Below are positions 24,924 to 34,361 of a DNA stretch of 64,000 bases, piece by piece. The notes below the pieces were generated by a model. That model did no database searches, had not been told where the DNA came from, and worked only from the letters and a program-made list of their open reading frames with translations. This DNA is from an uncultured Bacteroidota bacterium. GTDB lineage: Bacteria > Bacteroidota > Bacteroidia > Bacteroidales > P3. The stretch lies in NCBI GenBank assembly GCA_902793295.1, contig CADBDA010000010.1, positions 1-64,000 of the forward strand. The letters are read 5' to 3'. Every line of letters starts with the position of its first letter. Position 1 is the stretch's first letter. Position numbers and translations under genes: made by a program.

Positions 24924-25355
24924 CTAGTGCCTCTTTGCGTTTTTGCCCATTGTGGCGTTCAGCTGGTAGTCGATCAGAGCCTCATACTGCAACTCGTTGT
25001 CAATGCGGTAGATGCCGATAGTATGGCGTTTATGGGAGGCTATCACACGCAGCACGGGTTTGCCTGTCCACTTGACGCGTTGCACCGGATTGGTCGGCGA
25101 TGCCAGCCAGCTCACCGACGTCTGCGTGCCTCTGATGTCGAATTCCACGCAGAGGCGTTGCCAGGCGGCATCGTCTTCTGCCTGCAGCATCACCACATCG
25201 ACGCGGACGCTGTCGTTGAGCTTGAAGCCGTCCACCTCGCCCACCTTCAGGTCGCTCCGCTGGGCGTACTGCTTGTACAGGCTGCCCTGCGACATGGCGG
25301 CCACCGGCAACAGCAGCAGCATGAGGGTCAATAGGTGTTTTTTCAGTTGGGTCAT
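24924..25355 (-). CDS. Small exported protein of unknown function
   Basis: A 143-residue protein with a signal peptide (LLTLMLLLLPVAAMSQ). The mature 120 residues hold DSVRVDVVMLQAEDDAAWQRLCVEF and WTGKPVLRVIASHKRHTIGIYRI, alternating strands without a family I recognise. The frame extends upstream to 25415, but the ATG at 25355 starts the signal peptide. It follows the short membrane protein and ECF sigma gene on the same strand and is likely part of that regulon. Confidence 0.65.
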   Translation of the reverse strand: MTQLKKHLLTLMLLLLPVAAMSQGSLYKQYAQRSDLKVGEVDGFKLNDSVRVDVVMLQAEDDAAWQRLCVEFDIRGTQTSVSWLASPTNPVQRVKWTGKPVLRVIASHKRHTIGIYRIDNELQYEALIDYQLNATMGKNAKRH

Positions 25356-25472
25356 GATTTGCGATTGATTATTGTAGAATGCTTTTCGTAGGGTTAAGGT
25401 TTTCGATGCGCACAAAGCCAGGATGGTCCAGGCCGGTGCCGATCAGGTTTTCCTTGTATGGTCTTTTCCTGA

Positions 25473-25757
25473 TCATGTCTCCATCAGCAGGTCGCCGGCC
25501 AGGTCCACCCAGTACTGGTCGGCCATATCGGCGCGGTTGCAGTAGGCGGTGACGTAGCTTTCGTGCTGGGCGGGGGCTTCCGTCTGCGGACGGTGCAGCA
25601 GCGGCAGCGCAATGCCCACAGCCACTATCAGCGAGGCGGCCACTCCCATGTTGCGACGGCGGCGCGCCTGCCAACGGGGGTATTCGTCCCGCAGTTGTTG
25701 GGCGTAGTTCTCGGCTTCCGCCGCCTGCCACAGTCTTTCAAACTCTTGTTCGTTCAT
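25473..25757 (-). CDS. Small single-pass membrane protein, candidate anti-sigma
   Basis: A 94-residue protein: a charged cytosolic N-terminus (MNEQEFERLWQAAEAENYAQQLRDEYP), a basic RRRR turn, one membrane helix at about residues 37-55, and a short periplasmic tail ending YWVDLAGDLLMET. It starts 10 bases after the ECF sigma gene ends on the same strand, where Bacteroidetes often encode a short anti-sigma or partner protein. The N-terminus lacks the HxxxCxxC motif of zinc anti-sigma factors. The role as sigma partner is inferred from position. Confidence 0.65.
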   Translation of the reverse strand: MNEQEFERLWQAAEAENYAQQLRDEYPRWQARRRRNMGVAASLIVAVGIALPLLHRPQTEAPAQHESYVTAYCNRADMADQYWVDLAGDLLMET

Positions 25758-25767
25758 ATCAGATAGT

Positions 25768-26241
25768 TTATATTTTATCAAATTGTTTTCTCAGTCTTTC
25801 TTTGATCCTCACCAGTCGCACGCTGACGTTTTTTTCCGTCATGTCCAACTGCTGCCCTATCTCCTCGTAGCTGTAGCCCTCCAGCTGCAGCTTCACGATG
25901 GTGCGGTCGGGCTCGTCCAGTAGCGCTATCTGTTCGTGCAGTTCGCTCAGCAGGCTCCTGTCCTCGGCCACCTCCTCGTAGTCGGCGGGCAGCTCCACGG
26001 TCTCACGGCTGCGGCGCAGGGTGTCGACAACCGCGTTGCGGGCTATCTTCCACACCAATGCCGCCTGTCCCACGCTGCGCGTCTCTTCCAGCACCTTCTC
26101 CCGCGCCCGCCACAGTGCCACCGTGGCATCCTGCAGCAGGTCATCCACATCCAGCCCTCGTCGGCCGTAGCGTCTGCACAGCGTGAACAGCAGTCCGCGA
26201 TAGCGGTGTAGCAGTTCTTCAAATGGATCTTTTGACCTCAC
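25768..26241 (-). CDS. ECF-type RNA polymerase sigma factor
   Basis: A 157-residue sigma-70 family protein of the extracytoplasmic type. Region 2 is at about residues 5-65 (FEELLHRYRGLLFTLCRRYG, DVDDLLQDATVALWR) and region 4 at about 105-155 (LDEPDRTIVKLQLEGYSYEEIGQQLDMTEKNV), the DNA-reading helix-turn-helix. The frame could begin at the GTG of 26316, but the GTG at 26241 gives the usual N-terminal length and lies just downstream of a possible -7 region (TAGTTTTTTG at about 26263-26272), so it is used. It heads a cluster with a short membrane protein and exported proteins. Confidence 0.9.
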   Translation of the reverse strand: MRSKDPFEELLHRYRGLLFTLCRRYGRRGLDVDDLLQDATVALWRAREKVLEETRSVGQAALVWKIARNAVVDTLRRSRETVELPADYEEVAEDRSLLSELHEQIALLDEPDRTIVKLQLEGYSYEEIGQQLDMTEKNVSVRLVRIKERLRKQFDKI

Positions 26242-26374
26242 GATAATAGAAACGTATCTTTTCTCCAAAAAACTACAAACACCGAAAAAAATTGTTCCCG
26301 ATACACACCTCGACACATTTTTTCATCGTCCGACCTCCGTCGGTGGATGTCCGCCCGCGCCTCGCGGAATGCCG

Positions 26375-26407
26375 TTTGCATCATGTCATTTTTTTTGCGT
26401 ATCTTTG
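26375..26407 (+). promoter_or_regulatory. Promoter of the glucan synthase gene
   Basis: TTTG (26375-26378), a 21-base spacer and TATCTTTG (26400-26407) fit the Bacteroidetes consensus exactly. The start codon is 29 bases downstream. It is the best promoter in the divergent gap between the sigma gene and the glucan synthase gene. Confidence 0.8.
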
Positions 26408-26436
26408 CAGATTCTTTTTATTAAGGATACATCATA

Positions 26437-29400
26437 ATGAAACATCCCTATCATACTTTCAAAGAAAGCGTTAAGGCCATTACGCACTACTACATGCTGC
26501 TGGTTGACGAAACCAAAAGCCAGCGCCTCGTGGGCAGCACCAACGAATGGGTGCTCGACAACTACTACCTCATCAGCGAACAGGAGAAGGTCATGCGCGA
26601 AGAGCTCCGCGCCATCAGCCGCGGTTCCTGGCGCATCGGTTCGGATCGCCTACTCTTGATCACCCGGCTCATCGAGGGCTATCTGGAACGCTGCCACCAC
26701 CAGGTCGACAAGGGTCTCCTGTTCCGCTACCTGTCACAAATCCAGCAGCAGCAGAAGGACTACCTGAGCTATCCCGAAGTCACCGCCCTCCTCCCGCTGA
26801 TCAAGCTGGTGCTCATCCGCCAGCTGGCCGACCTCTGCCGTCAGCTCGAGCACGACAACGACTACCACTACCGCCCCACCGACAAGAGCCAGTCTGACAT
26901 GGCCCAGCTCGACAAGGCGGCCCGCCAGAACCTGCTCATGATGAACATCTTCAATTCGCTGAAGAAGATGACCAAGCTGCCTATGGCGGAACTCATCGAC
27001 GCGGTGAGCTTCTCCGAACGCATGCTCAAGGCCGAAAAGGCCGCCATGTACGACCGCATGCAGGACAAGACCAAGGAAGACTACCGCGCCCGCATCGTCC
27101 GCCTCATGAAACGGCCCCGCTCCAACAACCATGCAGCCTCCGAATACGAGTTCGTCAAGTCCCTTGTGGCGCAAGCCGACCAGCAGAACCAGCATCTGGG
27201 CTGGCTGCTCTTCCCGCCCAAGCGGTGGAACGCCCGCGCCCATTGCTATGTCGCCATCGTCCTCCTGGCTTCGGCCGCCATCTCGGCTCTCGTCGCCTTC
27301 GCCGCCTCCCATTTCGTCATCAATGCCGTCAGCATCGTCCTGGCAATCCTCCTCTGCATTCCCGTCAGCCAGATCGTCATCGACCTCTTCAACTGGCTGC
27401 TGTCCAAAATCCACCGCCCCCTCGGCACCTTCAAGCTGAAATTCAAGGATGGCATCGTCCCCGACGAATTCACCACCATGGTCATCATGCCTACCATCTT
27501 GAAGAACAAGCAGAAGACCATCGAACTGCTCGACCAGCTCGAGGTCTACTATCTCTCCAACATCAACCGCGGCAACGCCCCCGCCGCCAACCCGCAGGGC
27601 AGCGGCGCTCCCTTCAGCGCTCCGTTCAACAATATCTACTACACCCTCATAGGCGATGCCGCCAGCTACTCCCAACCCGACGCCCCGTGGGACGACGAGG
27701 TGGTTCAGGCGGGCCTGCAACGCGTGCGCGAACTCAACGAGAAGTACGGCGCGCCCATCTTCAACTTCGTCTATCGCCGCCGCGCCTGGAGCGAGGGCGA
27801 ACAGACCTGGCTGGGTCTCGAACGCAAACGCGGGGCCATCCTCCATTTCAACGACCTGCTGCTCGGCGTCACCAGCCCCGAACAGCGCAACGAGCGCTTC
27901 CGCTGCGAGACTGTCAGCCAATGGCAGCAGTCGCAGTCGCGTCCCGTCCAGTTCGTCATCACCCTCGACACCGACACCGAACTGGTGCTCTACTCCGCCC
28001 AGAAGCTCATCGGTGCTATGGCCCACCCCCTCAACCGGGCCAAGCTCTCAGCCGACGGACGCCGCGTCGACCAGGGCTACGGCATCATGCAGCCGCGCGT
28101 CAACGTCGACGTCGAAGTCACCAACAAGAGCCGCTACGCCCAGCTCTTCGCCGGCCTGGGCGGTCTCGACGTATACACCACCGCCAGCTTCGAACTCTAT
28201 CAGGACATCTTCAACGAGGGTTCCTTCTGCGGCAAGGGCATCTACGACCTGGCCGTCTTCCAGCAGGTGCTCAAGGGCACTTTCCCCGACAATCTGATCC
28301 TCAGCCACGACCTGCTCGAGGGATGCCACATCCGCTGCGGTCTCATCAACGATGTCGAACTCTTCGACGACAACCCATCCAACTATATCGACGACGCCAA
28401 ACGCCACCACCGCTGGACCCGCGGCGACTGGCAGATCATCTCCTGGCTCTTCCCCCGCGTGCGCAACCAGCGCGGCCAGCGCGTCCCCAACCAGGTCAAC
28501 GCCATCGGCCGGTGGAAGATCTTCGACAACCTGCGCCGCTCTGTCCTATCCCTCAGCGTCATGCTGCTCGTCTTCTTCGCCTACTGCCTTCCCCTCTCCC
28601 ACATCGCTCCCGACTTCCACTCGCCCGCCTGGTTCCTGCTCGTCGCACTCCTCGTGGTCGCCAGCCCCATCGTCTTCTTCATCATCGCCCAGCTCACCAA
28701 GCTGCCCCGTCTCGGCCGGCGCTACAAGTACTACATGACCCTCCTCCGCGGTTTCCGCGTCATCGTCTACCGTTCCCTCGTCCAGTTCGCCCTCCTGCCC
28801 AAAGAGGCATGGATGTACACCGACGCCGCCATCCGCGCCTGCTGGCGCATGTGGGTCAGCAAGCACGACCTACTGGCTTGGATCACCAGCGACGAGGCCG
28901 CCAAAAGCACCAAAGGCACCTTGGGCGACTACCTGCTGAAATTCTGGTTCAACTACGTGGCCGCCGCCGCACTCGCCCTCGTCGCCGTCTACGGATTCCT
29001 CCATCGCGACGTCACCAGTGTCGGTAACACCCTGGCGCTCGTCGCCGCACTCGTCGCCGCCCTCACTTGGGTGGCCGCGCCTTTCGTCATGTACCGCCTA
29101 GGACGTCGCTTCGACATCGACAAGAAAAGCCTCGACAAAAAGGAGACCGACGAGGTGCGCCAACTGGCACGCGACACCTGGCACTTCTTCGACTCCCTGC
29201 TGACCGAGGAACACAACTACCTCATCCCCGACAACTACCAGGTGGGCCGCGAACCCCTCACCGACTACAAGACCTCACCCACCAACATCGGCTACTCCCT
29301 CACCGCCATCATCGCCGCCGACAAGCTCCAGTTCATCTCCCACCGCGAGGCCCTCAACCGCCTCTCCAAAATCATCCTCACCGTCTCACGCCTTTCCAAG

Positions 29401-32400
29401 TGGAACGGTCACCTCTTCAACTGGTACGACATCTCCTCACTCAAACCGCTCCCCAATTTCTTCATCAGCACCTGCGACTCGGGCAACTTCCTCGCCTGCC
29501 TCTTCGCCGTCAGGGGCTGGCTCCAGCAGCTGCAGTCGCAGCTTGCCGCCGAAGAGTCAGCCGACCCCGCCGTCGACGACATCCTCGCCGACACCGCCGT
29601 CCGCGTCCAGCTCCTCATCGACCAGACCGATTTCTCCAAGCTCTACAACCCCGAACTCGACGTCTTCAGCATCGGCTACGACACCGTCAGCCACTCACTC
29701 CTCCCCTACCACTACAACAACTTCGCCTCCGAAGCACGTCTCACCAGCTACCTCTCCATCGCACAAGGCGCCGCCCCCTACAAGCATTGGTTCTGCCTCG
29801 ACAAGACCCTCGTCCAGTACAAGGGCTACAAAGGCGTCGCCTCGTGGTACGGCACCATGTTCGAATACTTCATGCCCCTCATCTTCCTCCCCACCTACCG
29901 CCACACCCTCATGGACGAGACCTACAGCTTCGCCATCCGCGCTCAAAAGGCTTTCATCCGCAACTCCAAATTCCCCGGACGTAACTCCAAAACCATCCCC
30001 TGGGGCATCTCCGAGACAGCATACAACGAACTCGATGACGCCCAGAACTACAAGTACCACGCCTTCGGCGTCCCCTACCTCAAATTCCAAAACACCACCC
30101 CCGACCGCATCGTCCTCTCACCCTACAGCTCCCTCCTGGCCATCTCCATCGACGACCGCGCCGTCTTCGACAACCTGCAACGCTTCAAGGCGATGGACAT
30201 GTACGACGAATACGGTCTCTTCGAAAGCTTCGACGAGGAGGACCATGTGCCCGTCAAAGCGCACTATGCCCACCATCAGGGCATGATTCTGGCATCGCTC
30301 ACCAACTACCTGTGCGACAACTGCCTGCAGCAATACTTCATGCACGACCCCGCCATGCGCAGCATGGACACCCTGCTCAAGGAAAAATCACAGGTGAAAC
30401 CCTATATCGACCTCAAGGTGACCCAGTACAAACGCTACCAATACAGCAAGGTACAGACCGAGAGCGACGCACGCGACTTCGACACCATCGCCAATGTGCC
30501 CGAAATCGGCGTCATCAGCAACGGTCTCTACACCGTGCTGGCCAACGACCGCGGCAGCGGTTTCTCGCGCTACAAAGGCATCATGCTGGGCCGCTACCGC
30601 AAAATCAGCGCCGACCACTACGGCTCCTTCCTCTACATCCGCGACCTGCGCACCGACCACCTGTGGTGCAACACCTACGCCCCGCTCGACGTGATGCCCG
30701 AAAGCTACCATGTCAGCTTTGCCAGCGACAAAATCAGCTATTTGCGCGTCGACAACGGCATCGAGACCAAGACCGAAATCACCGTCCTCAAAGACCGCAG
30801 TGCCGAAGTGCGTCGCATCACCTTCACCAACAACAGCAATCAGGACACCGACCTTGAAATCACCACCTACGGCGAAGTGGTGCTGGCCCCCTCGGCCGAG
30901 GACGAGAACCACCGCGTTTTTGCCGGCATGAAGATTCTGTCGGAATACGACGCCACCAACGAAGCCCTCCTCTTCAACCGTCCGGGAACGAACAACACCC
31001 GATACCACATGATTCACAAACTATGGGTGGCCGACGACAGCGACAAGCCTCGCCACAACGGCGACGACGCCAAATGGCAGCAGGAGTCGCGACTGGTGGA
31101 ATACGAAACCTCGCGCCTCAAATTCCTCGGCCGCGGTGGCAGTCTGCGCCATGCCGACATCATCGAGAGCCGCCGCACCCTGACGGGTACCGTGGGCACC
31201 ACCCTCGACCCCATCATGTCCATGCGCCGTCGCCTCCACCTCGAACGGGGCAAGAGCGTCGAAGCCTACATACTGACCGGCTTCGCCAAATCGCGCGACC
31301 AGCTGCTGCAACTGACCACCCAATACCAGCGCTCCGTCGACATCGAACATGCCTTCAAGACCGCCTCGGTGTTCAACAACATGCGCACCAGCATGTCGCT
31401 TCTCAAAGGCTCCCAGATGCGGCTCTACAACAGCATATCGAAATACATGGCCCAAACCGCCACTCTCGGCAACAGCCGCAATGCCATCATTTCGCGCAAC
31501 ACCCTTTCGCAGAGCGGCTTGTGGCGCTTCGGCATCAGCGGCGACCTGGCCATCCTCCTCATGGAAATCGACCGCATGGAGCGCTCCGGCTATTCGAAAG
31601 AGATGCTCCGTGCCTTCGAATATTTCAAAGTCCATGGACTGCAGCTCGACCTTGTCTTCATCAACGATGTGGAGGGCAACGAGCACGACAGCCTCACCCA
31701 CTTCATCCGCAACATGGCCAACACCGAACACCTGTGGACCACCCACAGCGATGCCGGTAAGGTCTATGTGCTTGACGGCCACGACCTGAGCGACGCCGAA
31801 CGCATTTTGCTCCACACCGTGGCTCGCCTCTCCTTCAACACCAGCGACGGCGCCACTATCGAAGAACAGCTCCACCGGCTGGAAGAGGCCAACCAGCACT
31901 ACCAGGACAAGATAGAATACCCCGTGTTGCGCCCCAAACGCACCTTCCGTGTATGGAGCGACCTGAAATTCTACAACCAGTACGGCGGTTTCGACGCCGA
32001 CGGCCGCGACTATGTGGTGACCAACACCAACACCCCCATGCCGTGGGTCAATGTGATTGCCAACGACGGCAGCCGCTGCGGCGGCGCCTTCGGGTGCGTG
32101 GTCAGCTCCACCATGGCGGGTTTCACCTTCGCCCACAACGCACAGCAGTTCAAACTCACCGGATGGAGCAACGACATCGTTCGCGACAACGCCAGCGAGA
32201 TGCTGCTCATCGACAAGCAGCAGTTTGTGCCCGCCACGGCACGCCACGGTCAAGGCTATTCCGCTTTCGACGCCGAATACGACAACATGAAAGTCGACGT
32301 GCGACTCTTCGTCGCCACCGACCGCATGGAGAAATACTACCAGATTCGCGTGGCCAACAAGAGCGACGCCCCGTTGAAGGTGCAGCTCGATATGGTCTAC

Positions 32401-34287
32401 AAGCTGGTCCTCGGCATGTGCGAAGAGCAGACCGCCCGTTACCTCTATTCCGACTACGACCGCGAACACAACTGCGTCACGGTGCGCAATGTCTACCACC
32501 CGCTCTACCACGACCAGCTGGTATGCCTCACCGCCACCGAACCGCTCAGCGACGTCAATCTGGACTATCCCAACCGCAAGCGGCTAGGCATCACCCTCGA
32601 CATTCCCGCCGGCGCCTCGAAGGAGGTGGCCTACATCATCTCTGTCGCCAAGATGGGAGCCGAAAGACAGCCCACCACCTCGTTGCAGCAAATCTATGCC
32701 GCCTTCGACCAGGTGACCCGCTACTGGGACGACAAGCTGGGCCACATCCAGGTCGAGACGCCCGACACCAGCCTCAACTATATGCTGAACCGCTGGTATC
32801 TTTACCAGGTCTACGCCTCGCGACTCTACGCCCGCGCCGGTTTCTACCAGGTGGGCGGTGCCACCGGCTTCCGCGACCAGCTGCAAGACGTGATGAGCGT
32901 GCTCTACAGCGATCCGCTCTACGCCCGCCGACAGATTCTGGACCACGCCGCCCACCAGTTTGCCGAGGGCGACGTGCTGCACTGGTGGCATGAAGCCAAA
33001 CCCAGCCCCAATGCCGACAGCCAGGAGGAGGCCGCCAAGCGCGCCCAAAGCCTCGGTGCCCGCACCACATTCAGCGACGACTACCTGTGGCTCATCTTCG
33101 TCACCTACCAGTACATCGCGGTGACAGGCGACAGCGCCATCCTCGACGTCATGGTGCCCTTCTGCCAAGCCGACCAGCTGACACCTGGCGAGGCTGAACG
33201 CGGCATGCACTACCTTGCCGACACCTCATTCATCAACGATCCCGAGAGTCGCAACCCGCAGTTCGATTACGCCACGCTTTATGAACACCTGCGTCGTGCC
33301 ATCAACCGCGCCATGTCGCGCACCGGTGTCCACGGACTGCCACTGATGGGCTGCGGCGACTGGAACGACGGCATGTCGGCCGTCGGCGTCGAAGGCAAGG
33401 GCGAAAGCGTATGGGTGGCCTTCTTCCTGGCCGACCTGCTGCCCAAAATGGAGCGTCTCACCCAGATGGTTCCCGGTGCCGACCTGGCCTACTGCGCCGA
33501 ACTGGCAGCCCACCGCAAAAAGCTGGTCGACGCCATCCAGCGCTCGGCATGGGACGGTGCATGGTTCCTGCGCGCTTACTACGACAACGGCGACCCGATG
33601 GGCAGCCGCAACAACACCGAATGCCAGATTGACCTTATCAGCCAGGCATGGAGCATACTGACCGACGTAGCCACTCCGGAACAGAAGATCAGCGTGATGC
33701 GCGAGACGGACAACCGCCTCGTCAACCGCGAACACGAGATCATCCAGTTGCTCACCCCTGCCTTCCAGCAGTCGCAGCCGTCGCCGGGCTACATCATGAA
33801 CTATCCCGTCGGCGTTCGCGAGAACGGCGGCCAGTACACCCACGGAGCCATGTGGTACATCATGGCGCAGCTGAAGGAGGGACGCTACGATATGGCCTAC
33901 TTCCTCTACTCGCTCATCAACCCCATCCACCGCACACAAACCCTCGCCGACGTGCTGAAATACAAGGTCGAACCCTACTGCATCGCCGCCGACATCTACA
34001 GCAACCCGCAACATCCGGGTCGCGGTGGTTGGACATGGTACACAGGTTCGGCATCGTGGGCCTACAAGACTGGTATCGAAAATATTCTGGGTTTCCACAA
34101 GGAGGGCGACACCGTCACCTTCTCACCGCAGGTGCCCACCGAATGGCAGCAGTTCTCCATCCGCTACCGTTTCGGTTCCAGCACCTACCGCTTCCACTTC
34201 CATCGCAGCGGTTCCGACGCACCCAAGCCGGTCTCCATCACGCTGGTCGACGACGGTCAGGATCACGATGTGCGACTCGAGGCGTGA
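26437..34287 (+). CDS. Cyclic beta-1,2-glucan synthase homologue (NdvB/Cgs type)
   Basis: A 2616-residue multidomain membrane enzyme. Residues 1-265 are a helical cytosolic region. Membrane helices occur at about 268-330, 700-752 and 838-890. Between the first two groups lies a GT84/GT2-like synthase: DTD at 511-513, SHDLLEG near 624 and an R/QxxRW-type HHRWTRGDW near 654. Residues about 905-1400 form the glycoamylase-like domain that cyclises the product in characterised Cgs enzymes (GH189), with NIGYSLTA near 949 and HYAHHQGM near 1273. Then come two beta supersandwich units and a GH94 phosphorylase-type catalytic domain with GFRDQLQDVM near 2145, GDVLHWWH and GCGDWNDGM near 2306. All parts known in Brucella Cgs, which makes periplasmic cyclic glucans from UDP-glucose, are present. 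The product in this organism is inferred. Confidence 0.85.
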   Translation: MKHPYHTFKESVKAITHYYMLLVDETKSQRLVGSTNEWVLDNYYLISEQEKVMREELRAISRGSWRIGSDRLLLITRLIEGYLERCHHQVDKGLLFRYLSQIQQQQKDYLSYPEVTALLPLIKLVLIRQLADLCRQLEHDNDYHYRPTDKSQSDMAQLDKAARQNLLMMNIFNSLKKMTKLPMAELIDAVSFSERMLKAEKAAMYDRMQDKTKEDYRARIVRLMKRPRSNNHAASEYEFVKSLVAQADQQNQHLGWLLFPPKRWNARAHCYVAIVLLASAAISALVAFAASHFVINAVSIVLAILLCIPVSQIVIDLFNWLLSKIHRPLGTFKLKFKDGIVPDEFTTMVIMPTILKNKQKTIELLDQLEVYYLSNINRGNAPAANPQGSGAPFSAPFNNIYYTLIGDAASYSQPDAPWDDEVVQAGLQRVRELNEKYGAPIFNFVYRRRAWSEGEQTWLGLERKRGAILHFNDLLLGVTSPEQRNERFRCETVSQWQQSQSRPVQFVITLDTDTELVLYSAQKLIGAMAHPLNRAKLSADGRRVDQGYGIMQPRVNVDVEVTNKSRYAQLFAGLGGLDVYTTASFELYQDIFNEGSFCGKGIYDLAVFQQVLKGTFPDNLILSHDLLEGCHIRCGLINDVELFDDNPSNYIDDAKRHHRWTRGDWQIISWLFPRVRNQRGQRVPNQVNAIGRWKIFDNLRRSVLSLSVMLLVFFAYCLPLSHIAPDFHSPAWFLLVALLVVASPIVFFIIAQLTKLPRLGRRYKYYMTLLRGFRVIVYRSLVQFALLPKEAWMYTDAAIRACWRMWVSKHDLLAWITSDEAAKSTKGTLGDYLLKFWFNYVAAAALALVAVYGFLHRDVTSVGNTLALVAALVAALTWVAAPFVMYRLGRRFDIDKKSLDKKETDEVRQLARDTWHFFDSLLTEEHNYLIPDNYQVGREPLTDYKTSPTNIGYSLTAIIAADKLQFISHREALNRLSKIILTVSRLSKWNGHLFNWYDISSLKPLPNFFISTCDSGNFLACLFAVRGWLQQLQSQLAAEESADPAVDDILADTAVRVQLLIDQTDFSKLYNPELDVFSIGYDTVSHSLLPYHYNNFASEARLTSYLSIAQGAAPYKHWFCLDKTLVQYKGYKGVASWYGTMFEYFMPLIFLPTYRHTLMDETYSFAIRAQKAFIRNSKFPGRNSKTIPWGISETAYNELDDAQNYKYHAFGVPYLKFQNTTPDRIVLSPYSSLLAISIDDRAVFDNLQRFKAMDMYDEYGLFESFDEEDHVPVKAHYAHHQGMILASLTNYLCDNCLQQYFMHDPAMRSMDTLLKEKSQVKPYIDLKVTQYKRYQYSKVQTESDARDFDTIANVPEIGVISNGLYTVLANDRGSGFSRYKGIMLGRYRKISADHYGSFLYIRDLRTDHLWCNTYAPLDVMPESYHVSFASDKISYLRVDNGIETKTEITVLKDRSAEVRRITFTNNSNQDTDLEITTYGEVVLAPSAEDENHRVFAGMKILSEYDATNEALLFNRPGTNNTRYHMIHKLWVADDSDKPRHNGDDAKWQQESRLVEYETSRLKFLGRGGSLRHADIIESRRTLTGTVGTTLDPIMSMRRRLHLERGKSVEAYILTGFAKSRDQLLQLTTQYQRSVDIEHAFKTASVFNNMRTSMSLLKGSQMRLYNSISKYMAQTATLGNSRNAIISRNTLSQSGLWRFGISGDLAILLMEIDRMERSGYSKEMLRAFEYFKVHGLQLDLVFINDVEGNEHDSLTHFIRNMANTEHLWTTHSDAGKVYVLDGHDLSDAERILLHTVARLSFNTSDGATIEEQLHRLEEANQHYQDKIEYPVLRPKRTFRVWSDLKFYNQYGGFDADGRDYVVTNTNTPMPWVNVIANDGSRCGGAFGCVVSSTMAGFTFAHNAQQFKLTGWSNDIVRDNASEMLLIDKQQFVPATARHGQGYSAFDAEYDNMKVDVRLFVATDRMEKYYQIRVANKSDAPLKVQLDMVYKLVLGMCEEQTARYLYSDYDREHNCVTVRNVYHPLYHDQLVCLTATEPLSDVNLDYPNRKRLGITLDIPAGASKEVAYIISVAKMGAERQPTTSLQQIYAAFDQVTRYWDDKLGHIQVETPDTSLNYMLNRWYLYQVYASRLYARAGFYQVGGATGFRDQLQDVMSVLYSDPLYARRQILDHAAHQFAEGDVLHWWHEAKPSPNADSQEEAAKRAQSLGARTTFSDDYLWLIFVTYQYIAVTGDSAILDVMVPFCQADQLTPGEAERGMHYLADTSFINDPESRNPQFDYATLYEHLRRAINRAMSRTGVHGLPLMGCGDWNDGMSAVGVEGKGESVWVAFFLADLLPKMERLTQMVPGADLAYCAELAAHRKKLVDAIQRSAWDGAWFLRAYYDNGDPMGSRNNTECQIDLISQAWSILTDVATPEQKISVMRETDNRLVNREHEIIQLLTPAFQQSQPSPGYIMNYPVGVRENGGQYTHGAMWYIMAQLKEGRYDMAYFLYSLINPIHRTQTLADVLKYKVEPYCIAADIYSNPQHPGRGGWTWYTGSASWAYKTGIENILGFHKEGDTVTFSPQVPTEWQQFSIRYRFGSSTYRFHFHRSGSDAPKPVSITLVDDGQDHDVRLEA

Positions 34288-34361
34288 GATTCGACGGTTG
34301 CTGTGACTGAATAGCCAATTGTTGACATCATTATTGTGTAATTCTTAATATCTTTTTTGAC

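Noticed and set aside
31021..32511. 496-residue minus-strand ORF inside the glucan synthase gene
   Set aside because: Antisense shadow; composition typical of GC-driven open frames and no motif.
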